Below are positions 52,692 through 61,531 of a stretch of 64,000 bases of DNA, piece by piece. Made by a program: the position numbers and the translations under genes. Every line of letters starts with the position of its first letter. The first letter of the stretch is position 1. Under the pieces are notes generated by a model. The model was given only the letters and a program-made list of their open reading frames with translations. It ran no database searches and was not told where the DNA came from. Location: contig CAVQYC010000001.1 in the NCBI GenBank assembly GCA_963717985.1, forward strand, positions 496,001 to 560,000, written 5' to 3'. Origin of the DNA: BOG-1155 sp963717985 (GTDB taxonomy: Bacteria; Desulfobacterota; Syntrophorhabdia; Syntrophorhabdales; WCHB1-27).

Positions 52692-53369
52692 ATGAAGCGG
52701 TTCATAGATATTGTCCTGTCATTTGCTGCATTGATTGTCTTAATGCCACTCTTTGGCATCATCATGGTTATTCTGAGAGTTACGGGAGAAGGAGAGATCT
52801 TTTTTGTGCAACGTCGGGTGGGTCTGAAGGGAGAAACGTTTGGCCTGATCAAGTTCGCGACAATGCTTAAAGATAGTCCTAATATGAGTGGAGGAGTGCT
52901 GACCACAAGAAATGATCCCAGAGTATTGCCTGTCGGAAAATTCTTCAGGAAGACAAAAATAAACGAATTGCCGCAGTTATTTAATATTCTACTTGGCCAC
53001 ATGAGTGTAGTGGGACCGAGACCGCAGGCGCCATCGCATTTTGGCGCCTTTCCCGCACATGTAAGGAAAGAGATCGTCAAGGTGAGGCCGGGGTTGACGG
53101 GCATCGGTTCGGTAGTATTTCGAGATGAAGAATCGATCATGGCGAGAAGCGCGAAGGGAAGCGAAAAATGCTACGAAGAGGATATTGCGCCGTACAAGGG
53201 TGAACTGGAACTCTGGTACATTCGAAATCAAAGCGTGTGTCTGGATTTCATATTGATTTTCTTGACCGCCTGGGTGGTCTTCTTCCCAAGAAGCGAACTG
53301 TACAGGTTTCTCTTTAAAGAACTGCCCCCAAAATCTCCTGAACTCTCAAACCTTTCGTATATTTCGTGA
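52692..53369 (+). CDS. Initiating sugar-phosphate transferase, monotopic (PglC/WcaJ-type)
   Basis: 225 residues from ATG 52692. One N-terminal membrane hairpin (IDIVLSFAALIVLMPLFGIIMVIL), then FFVQRRVGLKGETFGLIKFATM, NDPRVLPVGKFFRKTKINELPQLFNILLGHMSVVGPRPQ and VRPGLTGIGSV, given in parts, all bacterial sugar-transferase landmarks. It moves a phospho-sugar from UDP-sugar to undecaprenyl phosphate to start a repeat unit. Substrate could be the amino sugar made by the two enzymes before it. A C-terminal hydrophobic stretch (LDFILIFLTAWVVFF) may be a second membrane contact. Confidence 0.9.
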   Translation: MKRFIDIVLSFAALIVLMPLFGIIMVILRVTGEGEIFFVQRRVGLKGETFGLIKFATMLKDSPNMSGGVLTTRNDPRVLPVGKFFRKTKINELPQLFNILLGHMSVVGPRPQAPSHFGAFPAHVRKEIVKVRPGLTGIGSVVFRDEESIMARSAKGSEKCYEEDIAPYKGELELWYIRNQSVCLDFILIFLTAWVVFFPRSELYRFLFKELPPKSPELSNLSYIS

Positions 53370-53400
53370 TCTTCTATGGAACGACTGGGGTGACAATCTG

Positions 53401-53571
53401 ATGTTTGCAGGGAAGATTCTCTTGATCACCGGCGGTACCGGGACTTTCGGGAATGCGGTGCTGCACCGATTCCCGGGAACGGATGTCAAAGAGATTCGTA
53501 TTTTCAGCCGCGATGAGAAAAATAATACTTCTGAAAGCGGACCTCTTGGAGACGCTGCTGGAGACGCCTGA
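53401..53571 (+). pseudogene. Truncated remnant of a UDP-GlcNAc dehydratase/epimerase (CapE/WbjB-like)
   Basis: 57 codons: MFAGKILLITGGTGTFGNAV, then LHRFPGTDVKEIRIFSRDEK, is the N-terminal Rossmann strand-turn-helix of CapE/WbjB/FnlA proteins, which are about 340 residues. After residue 42 the match ends and a TGA follows. In another frame, ADLLETLLETPDGV ends at a TAA (near 53581), perhaps the fused tail of the same or the next gene. A large internal deletion explains this. The next gene, wecB, is the usual neighbour of capE. Confidence 0.75.
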
Positions 53572-53599
53572 TGGGGTATAACGTGGTGTGGAAGTAAGG

Positions 53600-54697
53600 A
53601 TGAAAGTTTTTCTTGTTGCCGGAGCACGTCCCAATTTCATGAAGATCGCGCCGATTTACCGGGCTTCACTGAAATTCCCCTGGATCGACTGCAAAATCGT
53701 TCACACAGGACAGCACTACGACCACTATATGTCTCAGACATTCTTCGACGATCTGGAGATTCCGTCACCCGCTTACCATCTGGAGGCAGGGTCGGGAAGC
53801 CACGCCGTGCAGACTGCCAGGATCATGGTCGCCTTCGAAGAGGTCTGCGCGAGAGAAACACCCGATGTCGTGGTGGTCGTGGGAGACGTGAATTCGACCT
53901 TGGCATGCAGCGTGGTAGCGAAGAAAGCGTTGATCAAGGTCGCTCACGTGGAGGCGGGTTTGCGGAGCTTCGATCTCGCTATGCCCGAAGAGATCAACCG
54001 CATGGTGACGGATGCGCTGTCGGATTATTTTTTTGTCACCGAAGAGAGCGGCACGCAAAACCTTTTGCGCGAGGGGAAGCCGGCCAATAAGATTCATTTC
54101 GTAGGGCACGTAATGATAGACAACCTGCTGTATCAGTGTAGCAAGCTCGATAACGGAGCTGTCGATGTCAGGGCGTTGTCCGTGTACGCCCTTAAGCAGG
54201 AAAAAGGCCGCTACGCCTTTCTCACGCTGCACCGGCCCTCGAACGTGGACAGCGCCGGAACGTTTCGGGGGATCGTGTGTGCTCTCAACGAGATTGCCGA
54301 GAAGATGCCCATGATTTTTCCCGTGCATCCGAGGACCAGGAAGATGGCGGAACAACTTGGAATAGAATTCTCGGGGAGAATAACGTTGCTGCCGCCGCTC
54401 GGTTTTAAGGAATCGCTTTTCTTGTGGAAGGATGCCGAGGTTGTTCTGACGGACAGCGGCGGCCTCCAGGAGGAAACGACCGCCCTCGGGGTTCCGTGCG
54501 TGACGATCCGCGATAACACCGAAAGGCCGATAACGGTGGAGGTCGGAACGAACGTGCTTGCGGGAACAACCCGAGAAGGCATCCTGAAGGCATGCGAGGA
54601 GAGCTTCAAGAAAAAGGCCAATGCTGCCATACCGCCGAAATGGGACGGGAAAGCGTCCGAAAGGATCTGGGAAGTGCTGGCAAAGGAGTTTGAGTAG
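53600..54697 (+). CDS. wecB: UDP-N-acetylglucosamine 2-epimerase (non-hydrolysing)
   Basis: 365 residues from ATG 53600. VAGARPNFMKIAPIYRA near 8, HTGQHYDHYMSQTFFDDLEI near 37, VVGDVNSTLACSVVAKK near 92, HVEAGLRSFDLAMPEEINRMVTD near 115-135, LHRPSNVD near 205, VHPRTRK near 240 and LTDSGGLQEETTALGVPCVTIRDNTERPITVEVGTN near 280-315, in pieces, are complete WecB signatures, including the catalytic Glu and His. It makes UDP-ManNAc from UDP-GlcNAc; the dehydrogenase at 29436 could oxidise it. Confidence 0.94.
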   Translation: MKVFLVAGARPNFMKIAPIYRASLKFPWIDCKIVHTGQHYDHYMSQTFFDDLEIPSPAYHLEAGSGSHAVQTARIMVAFEEVCARETPDVVVVVGDVNSTLACSVVAKKALIKVAHVEAGLRSFDLAMPEEINRMVTDALSDYFFVTEESGTQNLLREGKPANKIHFVGHVMIDNLLYQCSKLDNGAVDVRALSVYALKQEKGRYAFLTLHRPSNVDSAGTFRGIVCALNEIAEKMPMIFPVHPRTRKMAEQLGIEFSGRITLLPPLGFKESLFLWKDAEVVLTDSGGLQEETTALGVPCVTIRDNTERPITVEVGTNVLAGTTREGILKACEESFKKKANAAIPPKWDGKASERIWEVLAKEFE

Positions 54698-54703
54698 TTT
54701 AAA

Positions 54704-56347
54704 ATGCCCTATCTGAGTACTTTATTACTGTCCACATTCATCACCATCGCTCTGGTTCCTGTGCTCAGCAGGATGGCGCTCAGGTTTAATATCGGGCTGG
54801 ATCTGCCTGATGCCAGGAAGATGCATGAACATCCTATCCCCAGAATCGGCGGTATCGCCATCACCCTGGGCGTCTATGGATCGACTGTTTTCTTAAGCCC
54901 TGAGGAGCATTTTCTCAGGGCCTATGTGATCGCGAGCATGTTTATTGTCCTCTTCGGTCTCCTCGACGACCTCAAGGGCATCGACTTCCGTCTTAAGTTT
55001 TTTTCCCAGATTGTGGCCGCGCTCGTGATCGTTATATATGGGGGTATAGAGATCAGGAGCCTGGGGGGACTGCTCCCCGATGATATGTTGCTCCCCGAGG
55101 CGGTTGCCATACCCCTGACCGTCGTTGCAATAGTCGGCGTCACGAACGCGGTGAATCTTGCCGATGGCCTTGACGGCCTTGCCGGAGGCATCTGCCTTCT
55201 CAGTTTCTGCTGTCTTGCTTACCTTGCCTATCTTGAAGAAGCGTTGACGTTGTGCCTCCTTGCCCTGGCCCTTGCCGGCGCCATATTCGGTTTTTTGAGG
55301 TACAACACGTATCCTGCCGAGCTGTTCATGGGTGACACGGGAAGCCAGTTTCTCGGTTTTTCTGCCATCAGCCTGGCGCTGGCGCTTACTCAGGGTCAGA
55401 GCCCCTTGAGCCCCCTTCTGCCGCTCGTGATCCTGGGTTTTCCGGTGCTTGACACGCTTGCGGTTATGGCGCAGAGGTTCGCAGAGAGGCGGCCTCTCTT
55501 TTCTCCGGACAAGAACCATCTCCACCACAAGCTGATACGCCTTGGTTTCTATCACAGTGAATCCGTCCTCTTCATCTATGTCGTCCAGACCCTGCTTATT
55601 ACCGCCGCCTTCTTTTTCAGGTTTCACGCGGAATGGTTCCTCCTGGCCGGCTATATGTCGCTTTCGGCACTCATCCTGACCGGTTTTCACGTTGCGGAAA
55701 GCAACCAATGGAAGCTCGAACGGCATCAGTTCTCTGACGCCCTTACCAAAGGCCGACTGGCAAAAATGCGCGAGCGGGGCATTCTCATCAAAGCGTGTTT
55801 TCGCATCGTTCAATTCGGTGTGCCTCTTCTCCTCTTTGCCACCTGCCTGGTCCCTTCTGAAATCCCTCCTGTCTTTATTCCCCTCTGTGCAGTCTTCCTG
55901 GGGATTCTCTTGATAGTATGGAGGTTTAAGAAGGAGTGGATGAGAGGATGGCTCACGGTGATCCTCTATCTCTTCATACCGTTCATCGTATCTCTGGGCG
56001 TGGAAAAGGCAGATGGTTTTAACACGCTCCTGGGCGGTCTCTATAACCTATCGTATCTCGGTCTTGTCTTTTTTGTGGTGTTCACCCTCAAATTCACGAG
56101 GAGGAGACAAGGCTTCAGGACGACGCCCATGGATTTCCTTATTCTCTTCATCGCTCTCGTCGTGCCTCAGGTATTGTCGAAGTATCTGCACTTTGAAAAC
56201 TTGACGGTAATAGCAGCCAAAACGGTGATGTTCTATTTCAGCTACGAAGTGTTGATGGGCGAGCTGCGGGGAAAAGTCGCGAGGCTTGCCGTCATGAGCA
56301 TGTTTCCGCTCGGTGTTGTGATAGCCAGGGGGTTGTTGCGGTGGTAA
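54704..56347 (+). CDS. MraY/WecA-family polyprenyl-phosphate sugar-1-phosphate transferase with long C-terminal extension
   Basis: 547 residues; the catalytic part is about 330. RKMHEHPIPRIGGIAI near 28, LFGLLDDLKGIDFRLKF near 83 (the DD motif), TNAVNLADGLDGLAGG near 145 (NxxNxxDGxDGL), FMGDTGSQFLGF near 205 and KNHLHHKLIRLGF near 265 (HxHH). After residue 340 it has six or more extra membrane helices, uncommon in WecA. It is the second initiating transferase in this locus. It lies 6 bp after wecB. Confidence 0.9.
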   Translation: MPYLSTLLLSTFITIALVPVLSRMALRFNIGLDLPDARKMHEHPIPRIGGIAITLGVYGSTVFLSPEEHFLRAYVIASMFIVLFGLLDDLKGIDFRLKFFSQIVAALVIVIYGGIEIRSLGGLLPDDMLLPEAVAIPLTVVAIVGVTNAVNLADGLDGLAGGICLLSFCCLAYLAYLEEALTLCLLALALAGAIFGFLRYNTYPAELFMGDTGSQFLGFSAISLALALTQGQSPLSPLLPLVILGFPVLDTLAVMAQRFAERRPLFSPDKNHLHHKLIRLGFYHSESVLFIYVVQTLLITAAFFFRFHAEWFLLAGYMSLSALILTGFHVAESNQWKLERHQFSDALTKGRLAKMRERGILIKACFRIVQFGVPLLLFATCLVPSEIPPVFIPLCAVFLGILLIVWRFKKEWMRGWLTVILYLFIPFIVSLGVEKADGFNTLLGGLYNLSYLGLVFFVVFTLKFTRRRQGFRTTPMDFLILFIALVVPQVLSKYLHFENLTVIAAKTVMFYFSYEVLMGELRGKVARLAVMSMFPLGVVIARGLLRW

Positions 56348-56395
56348 GGGCTGAAGTTTGCAGTTGTTACCAACTATTTCATAAGGAGATATAAC

Positions 56396-58789
56396 TTGAA
56401 GCGACAGTTAGAGATCATTTTGTTATTCGTGATAATGATGACGTTGGCTGCCGGCTGCGGCGGGCCGGACCAGAAGAAGATGAAATTCTACAACAAGGGC
56501 AAGGCGCTGTATGAGAAGGGCGATTACGTGAAGGCAAAGCTCGAATTCAAGAACGCCGTGCAGATAGACCCCAAATTCGCGGACGCTTATTACATGCTGG
56601 GATTGAGTGCGTTCAAGACAGGGAACCTGAACGATGCCTATGGCAGCCTGTCGAAGACCCTCGGTCTTCAACCGAATAATGTGAAGGCGCGCGTGGAGCT
56701 GGCAAGGGTGTTCCTCCAGGGTAGGGCGTGGAGTAGGGCCCTGGAGACTGCCGATATCGCGCTGAAGGCTGAGCCCACAAATGAGCAGGCCCTCATATTG
56801 AAAGCAGCAGCGTTAGTGGCGACAAAGGAGAGCGAAAAAGCACTGACGCTTATGGAGGATTTGGTCGGAAAAGGGTCGAAGGACGCCGATGCCTTTTTCC
56901 TTATTTCTGCGGCCTCTATCCAAAAGAACGATCTCCAGGGCGCGGAGCAGGCGCTGCGGAGCGGCATAAAGGCGAATCCGCAGTCGCTCATGCTCAATCT
57001 CGCCCTCGCCGACGTCTATGTAAGGAGCAAACGGATCGAGGACGCGGTGGTCGTCATGCAACACGTCATTACTCTGGATCCGCATAACCCAGGCCAGAAG
57101 CTTATCCTTGCCGGGCTATACTGGGATGGGGGGAGCCAGGAGAAGGCGCGCGATCTGCTGAAGGAGGTGATCTCCGGCGACGCGAAAAACGAAAGCGGCT
57201 GGATCCAGGTGTCGAACTTTTATCTGGCGAAGAACAGGGTTGCTGACGCCGAGCAGGAGCTGAAGACAGGAATCGGGCAAAACGGAAAGAGCATCAAGCT
57301 CCGCCTGGCGCTGGCTGAGCTCTACATGAACACGAACAGGTCGGATGCGGCCGTCAACACGCTGAAAGAGTCTCTCGGGCTGGAAAAGGATCCGGCCAAT
57401 CCTGATATTATCCTCGCAAAAAATGGCCTTGCGAGGATTTGTCTGTCACGGGGGGATATCGATGAAGCGATAAAATATGCCGACCAGGTCTTGAAAGAGG
57501 TTCCGAAGAACCTTGATGCCCATTTCACTAAGGGGAGCATTTATCTTGCGAGAGGAGAAGGGGCCAACGCGGTGCCTGAGTTTCGGACGGTAGTCACTGA
57601 AAAACCGCAAATGGTGGCCGCCTATGTCCGTATGGCTGAAGCCCATGCGATGAACGGCGAATTCAATCTTGCATCGGATACGCTTTTGAACGCGCTAAAA
57701 ATAGACCCCAAGTCGCGTGATGCGGCATTGACCCTTGCCCGCGTCCAGGTCATGCAGAAGCAATACGGAAATGCCGAGGCACAGCTCCGGAAGGTGCTGG
57801 AACAGAACCCGAACGATCTCGACGTGAGGGCGAATCTTGGCGATCTGTTCGTCATGGAAAAGGAACCGGGTCGCGCTGAAGCCGAGTATGGGGAGATGAT
57901 AAAGAGGGCGCCGAAACAGCCGTCAGGATATGCGAAGCTCGGCATGTTTTTCGCGAATCAGGGAAAGTTCGATAAGGCCAGGGCCGAATTCGAGCAGGCG
58001 CTGAGGCTTGCCCCCGATTCGCCCGTGCTCCTATCGTCGCTCGTGCAGGTCTATGTGGCTCAAAAGAAGTACGATGTTGCCGCCTCGTTGTGCGAAAGCA
58101 GGATAAAACAGAATGGCAATGATGCGGCAGCGTACAACCTCCTTGGCCAGGTGTATGCCGCCCAAAAAGATTTCAAAAAGGCGGAAGGCGCGTTGAACAA
58201 AGCGATAGAACTGCAGCCGGCCTGGATGGCGCCGCTAGCTAACGTGGCCCAGTTATATGTGATCCAGGGGCAGACCAGCGCGGCTATAAAGAAACTTGAG
58301 GACGCGGCGAAAAATAAGCCGGACAATGTGACTGTCTGCCTCTTGCTGGGTCAGCTCTACCACAGGGGCAAAGAGTACGACAAGGCGGTGAAAATGTACG
58401 AAAAGGTCCTGGAAAAGCAGCCGGGCAACTGGGGCGTGGCGAACGACCTTGCCTTTCTCCTTGCCGAGCAGGGCAAAACCGGGAAACAGCTGGATAGGGC
58501 CCGTGATCTGGCACAGAAGGCGCTCGCTGCCCACCCGAACGAGCCCAGTATCCAGGATACGCTTGGGTGGGTCTACTATAAGCAAGGCGATATGAACCAT
58601 GCATCGGATCTTGTTGAAAAGGCGTATGCGAAAATGGGAAACAGCCCGGCCATCAACTACCACATGGGCATGATCTCGTACAAAGCAGGGAGGCTGGCCG
58701 AGGCGAAAGAGTACCTGACAAAAGCAGTCAAATCAGGAGAGACCTTTGATGGAAAGGAAGAGGCCCAAGGGACGCTGGGAAAATTATGA
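56396..58789 (+). CDS. prsT: TPR-repeat lipoprotein of the PEP-CTERM system (PrsT-like)
   Basis: 797 residues from TTG 56396, after AAGGAGAT. Signal peptide with lipobox LAAGCG (Cys near residue 21). The rest is a chain of about 20 TPR units, for example YYMLGLSAFKTGNLNDAYGSL, AYNLLGQVYAAQKDFKKAEGAL and TLGWVYYKQGDMNHASDLV. Length, lipobox and location fit PrsT (usually about 900 residues), an assumed outer-membrane-associated scaffold for exosortase-linked export. A small dyad AGTTG-TTAC-CAACT (56362-56375) precedes the gene. It is last before a strong terminator. Confidence 0.85.
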   Translation: MKRQLEIILLFVIMMTLAAGCGGPDQKKMKFYNKGKALYEKGDYVKAKLEFKNAVQIDPKFADAYYMLGLSAFKTGNLNDAYGSLSKTLGLQPNNVKARVELARVFLQGRAWSRALETADIALKAEPTNEQALILKAAALVATKESEKALTLMEDLVGKGSKDADAFFLISAASIQKNDLQGAEQALRSGIKANPQSLMLNLALADVYVRSKRIEDAVVVMQHVITLDPHNPGQKLILAGLYWDGGSQEKARDLLKEVISGDAKNESGWIQVSNFYLAKNRVADAEQELKTGIGQNGKSIKLRLALAELYMNTNRSDAAVNTLKESLGLEKDPANPDIILAKNGLARICLSRGDIDEAIKYADQVLKEVPKNLDAHFTKGSIYLARGEGANAVPEFRTVVTEKPQMVAAYVRMAEAHAMNGEFNLASDTLLNALKIDPKSRDAALTLARVQVMQKQYGNAEAQLRKVLEQNPNDLDVRANLGDLFVMEKEPGRAEAEYGEMIKRAPKQPSGYAKLGMFFANQGKFDKARAEFEQALRLAPDSPVLLSSLVQVYVAQKKYDVAASLCESRIKQNGNDAAAYNLLGQVYAAQKDFKKAEGALNKAIELQPAWMAPLANVAQLYVIQGQTSAAIKKLEDAAKNKPDNVTVCLLLGQLYHRGKEYDKAVKMYEKVLEKQPGNWGVANDLAFLLAEQGKTGKQLDRARDLAQKALAAHPNEPSIQDTLGWVYYKQGDMNHASDLVEKAYAKMGNSPAINYHMGMISYKAGRLAEAKEYLTKAVKSGETFDGKEEAQGTLGKL

Positions 58790-58812
58790 AGACAGTTTAG
58801 CCGGTTAGAGCC

Positions 58813-58844
58813 AAAAAAGGCAGGAATTAATTCCTGCCTTTTTT
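58813..58844. terminator. Perfect bidirectional intrinsic terminator
   Basis: AAAAAAGGCAGGAATT (58813-58828) is followed at once by its exact reverse complement AATTCCTGCCTTTTTT (58829-58844). It ends prsT on the plus strand and the kinase-wzz genes on the minus strand. Confidence 0.93.
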
Positions 58845-58845
58845 G

Positions 58846-59664
58846 TTATCGCCCGTTGCAGTTGTTCAAGGCCAAACCAAGTACCTTCTCCGCGGGAAGA
58901 AGCTGGAGGGCCCTTTTCACCTCTGAGAGGGGGGTTACGCCGGCCGAGACGACCATAAGGATGTAGTCCACCTGTGGGGCCAGGGCCAAGGCGTCGGCGC
59001 TGGTCAGTATCGCCGGCACGTCGAAGAAGATATAGCGGTCGGGATACCGGGTCTTCATGTCTTGCACGAGGGCCTTCATCCTTGGTGACCCGAGAACTGC
59101 GGTGCTTTCCTGTATGGTCCTGCCGCCCGATATAAGAGTCAATTTTTCGATGCCGGGCCAGATGATGAGGTCCGAGATCGGCTCATCGTTAAGGAGATGG
59201 TTAACCAACCCCTTTTCACTCCTGATGCCAAGCATATCATGAATGCGCTGACGGCGGAAATCGCAGTCTACAAGAAGGACCGTCTGTTTGAACTCACGGG
59301 CAAAGGTGAAAGCGAGGTTAATGGCGGTCGTGGTCTTGCCTTCGCCGGGAAGAGGACTTGTGATCATCACCGCCCTGCCGCCGGCCTGCTCTGTTTTTTG
59401 CAGGATGTGGGTGCGAAGGAGCCTGTACGCTTCCACATCAGGTGAGTTGGAGTTGGGCAGCACGGCCACGCACCGGTTTTCAGCAGCGGTCAGCGGGTTG
59501 AGCGGCAGTGTCCGGGACTGCGTATAAGTGGGGGAGCACCATCCTGCTTTTTCTTTGTCGCAGGAATCCCACGGTTGTTCTGTTGTGATCCTCGTCAGAG
59601 GTTCCTGCCGCGGGCTCTCTTTCCGCGCGATCATTTTTTTTAACGGGTTCCAATAGCTTCGCAC
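58846..59664 (-). CDS. CpsD/CapB-type BY-kinase ATPase (exosortase-locus tyrosine autokinase homologue)
   Basis: 272 residues (or 262 from the Met at 59634). Walker A as SPLPGEGKTTTAINLAF near 105, Walker A' LLVDCDFRRQRIHDMLG near 130 and Walker B YIFFDVPAILTSADALALAPQVD near 215 match bacterial tyrosine kinases that cycle with Wzz partners. The usual C-terminal tyrosine cluster is absent: the protein ends LALNNCNGR, so phosphorylation must occur elsewhere or be lost. It follows wzz by 36 bp on the minus strand. Confidence 0.86.
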   Translation of the reverse strand: MRSYWNPLKKMIARKESPRQEPLTRITTEQPWDSCDKEKAGWCSPTYTQSRTLPLNPLTAAENRCVAVLPNSNSPDVEAYRLLRTHILQKTEQAGGRAVMITSPLPGEGKTTTAINLAFTFAREFKQTVLLVDCDFRRQRIHDMLGIRSEKGLVNHLLNDEPISDLIIWPGIEKLTLISGGRTIQESTAVLGSPRMKALVQDMKTRYPDRYIFFDVPAILTSADALALAPQVDYILMVVSAGVTPLSEVKRALQLLPAEKVLGLALNNCNGR

Positions 59665-59699
59665 TTGTACCTTCCTTCGCGTAGGCGTTTATGTGAAAA

Positions 59700-61301
59700 C
59701 TAGAGCATAAGTCGTGTGGCGAGCCTCGCCCAGGCAACTTCCAGATCCATCACAAAGAAGTGGAAGAGGAGCACCATTGCAGCGACAACGACGCCGACCG
59801 TAATCAGTACCCTTTTGCGCTGTGTGCGCACGCGTTTCCTGTCGTCCTCGTTGATAATCCGGGGGATGGCCGCAAGCACGGGGTAGCCCGTGGCGCCGGT
59901 GAGCTGGCCGGCGGTTCGCACGGACTGGTCGCCGGATTCCTTCAGGGAGACATTTCCCACGCCCGCTCCGATGCCGAGGAACAAGCCGATCAGCAGCACC
60001 GCAGGCACGTTAGGCTTGACAGGTTTTTCAGGTAGCCTGGCCGGGTCTATAAGGGTAAATTTTTCACCCATTTGCTCTTTTTCAAGGCCTTGGGCAACCT
60101 TGGCCTCCATCACCCGCTTCATCAGATCCTGATACTTGGCTTCGGTGTTGGTACGCTCTGCCATGAGGGCTTTGTACGTTTCCTCGACCCTGGGGCCCGC
60201 CTCGGTTCTCCGGACATAATCCTCACGCCTCTTCTGTAGGTCGGCGATCTGCCTTTTTTGCGATTCTATATCCGACTGCACACCTGAGAGCTGGGAGGCG
60301 AGATTGACGTACGAAGGGTTGTTGGGTTGATCGGCTACCGTGGTAAGGAGTTTCGCTGGAGCCGTCTTGTCTTCGGGGGGCTGGAGGGCGATCCTTTTTT
60401 CCAGCACCGCTATATCCATCCTGGTTTTCTTCACATCAGGATATTTGTCGGAGTAGCGGCTTTCGAGCTGGACGAGCTTTGCCTTCAGGTCTTTGAGGAG
60501 GTTCCTGTCCTGGTCGGTGCTTTCGGTAGGGATGCTCGCTAACTGTGTCTGAAGATAGCGTTCCTTCTCTCTTGAGGCGCTAAGCTGGTCCTTGAGCTGG
60601 TCTAGGTCCCTCTCTGTCCTATCGAGGCCCTGGTAGTTTACCTGCATCAACTCCGGAACGGCGTTGATATTCTTTGCCTTGAAGATTGCGATCTTCCCAT
60701 CGAGATCCGCGAGACCTCGCTGCAATCCCAGAGCCTCTTCTTCGAGGAACCGGGAGGCGCCCGCCGACTGCTGCTCCCTCGTCCTCAGGTTTTCCTCAAG
60801 GTAGAGTGACGCGAGCACATTGGCGACCTGCTGCACTACCTCCGGGTTTGCGCCGTCATAGGCAAGGGTAAAGGCGATCGTCACCGGCATAGCAAGGGGC
60901 GATCTTGCCCCTTTTTTGTCCATGACATCGGCGCTTATGGTCTCGAACTTGATGTCCTTTCGCATGATGTCCACGACCTCTTCCGTGGTCATCCTTTTTC
61001 GGAGATCGGTGTAAAGGTTAAAGCGGTTTATGATGTCGAGGAGCTTGGTGGTGCTCATGATGCGCTGGTTGATCGATTGAAGGCGCTCGTCCGCGAATCC
61101 TGTTACCGTGGTGACGACAAAATCGCGAGGGATCTCTTGCTCCTCGATGAGGATCGTGGAGGTGGACCTGTAGGTTCGGGGCCAGAAAAGGGCAGCGACG
61201 AGCGCGATGATAGCAATGACGACAACGGGAAGGACAAACGCCCATTTCCTGCGCCTGAGAATCCCGATATAATCGTTTATGGTTTTAACATCGTCTTCCA
61301 T
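59700..61301 (-). CDS. Polysaccharide chain-length determinant / co-polymerase (Wzz/GumC type)
   Basis: 533 residues. An N-terminal membrane helix (RKWAFVLPVVVIAIIALVAAL) and a C-terminal one (VLITVGVVVAAMVLLFHFFVMD) border a long periplasmic coiled coil (190-420) with LASLYLEENLRTREQQSAGASRFLEEE, and the proline-rich PARLPEKPVKPNVPAVLLIGLFLGIGAGVG segment before a further helix. This is the exosortase-type GumC family without its own kinase domain, which is encoded next. It sets polymer length and couples to Wza. ATG 61301. Confidence 0.9.
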   Translation of the reverse strand: MEDDVKTINDYIGILRRRKWAFVLPVVVIAIIALVAALFWPRTYRSTSTILIEEQEIPRDFVVTTVTGFADERLQSINQRIMSTTKLLDIINRFNLYTDLRKRMTTEEVVDIMRKDIKFETISADVMDKKGARSPLAMPVTIAFTLAYDGANPEVVQQVANVLASLYLEENLRTREQQSAGASRFLEEEALGLQRGLADLDGKIAIFKAKNINAVPELMQVNYQGLDRTERDLDQLKDQLSASREKERYLQTQLASIPTESTDQDRNLLKDLKAKLVQLESRYSDKYPDVKKTRMDIAVLEKRIALQPPEDKTAPAKLLTTVADQPNNPSYVNLASQLSGVQSDIESQKRQIADLQKRREDYVRRTEAGPRVEETYKALMAERTNTEAKYQDLMKRVMEAKVAQGLEKEQMGEKFTLIDPARLPEKPVKPNVPAVLLIGLFLGIGAGVGNVSLKESGDQSVRTAGQLTGATGYPVLAAIPRIINEDDRKRVRTQRKRVLITVGVVVAAMVLLFHFFVMDLEVAWARLATRLML

Positions 61302-61315
61302 GAACGGACCTCACA

Positions 61316-61362
61316 TTCGTTATACGAACAAAATATAGTGGAAACACCTTACCATAAGTCAA
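61316..61362 (-). promoter_or_regulatory. Candidate promoter and operator of the wzz-kinase pair
   Basis: On the minus strand TTGACT (61362-61357) and TATATT (61337-61332) with a 19-bp spacer, somewhat long. A perfect dyad TTCGT-TAT-ACGAA (61316-61328) lies between this -10 and the ATG at 61301, a good repressor position. The rest of the 61302-61531 gap is AT-rich with ACAGG...CCTGT at 61491-61506 and no gene. Confidence 0.45.
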
Positions 61363-61531
61363 TAGTAATAGATACAGCAAATCGAGAAACTCTATTTAGT
61401 GTATCACACAGTCACACATACCGTCTACGAAAAAGTCTCACCTAACTCTTCTTTTATCGCGCGTTCAGCCCCACACTTTAAGTCTATTGAACAGGCATGC
61501 ACCTGTCACCACTTGTGTTGCATGGCCCTTA

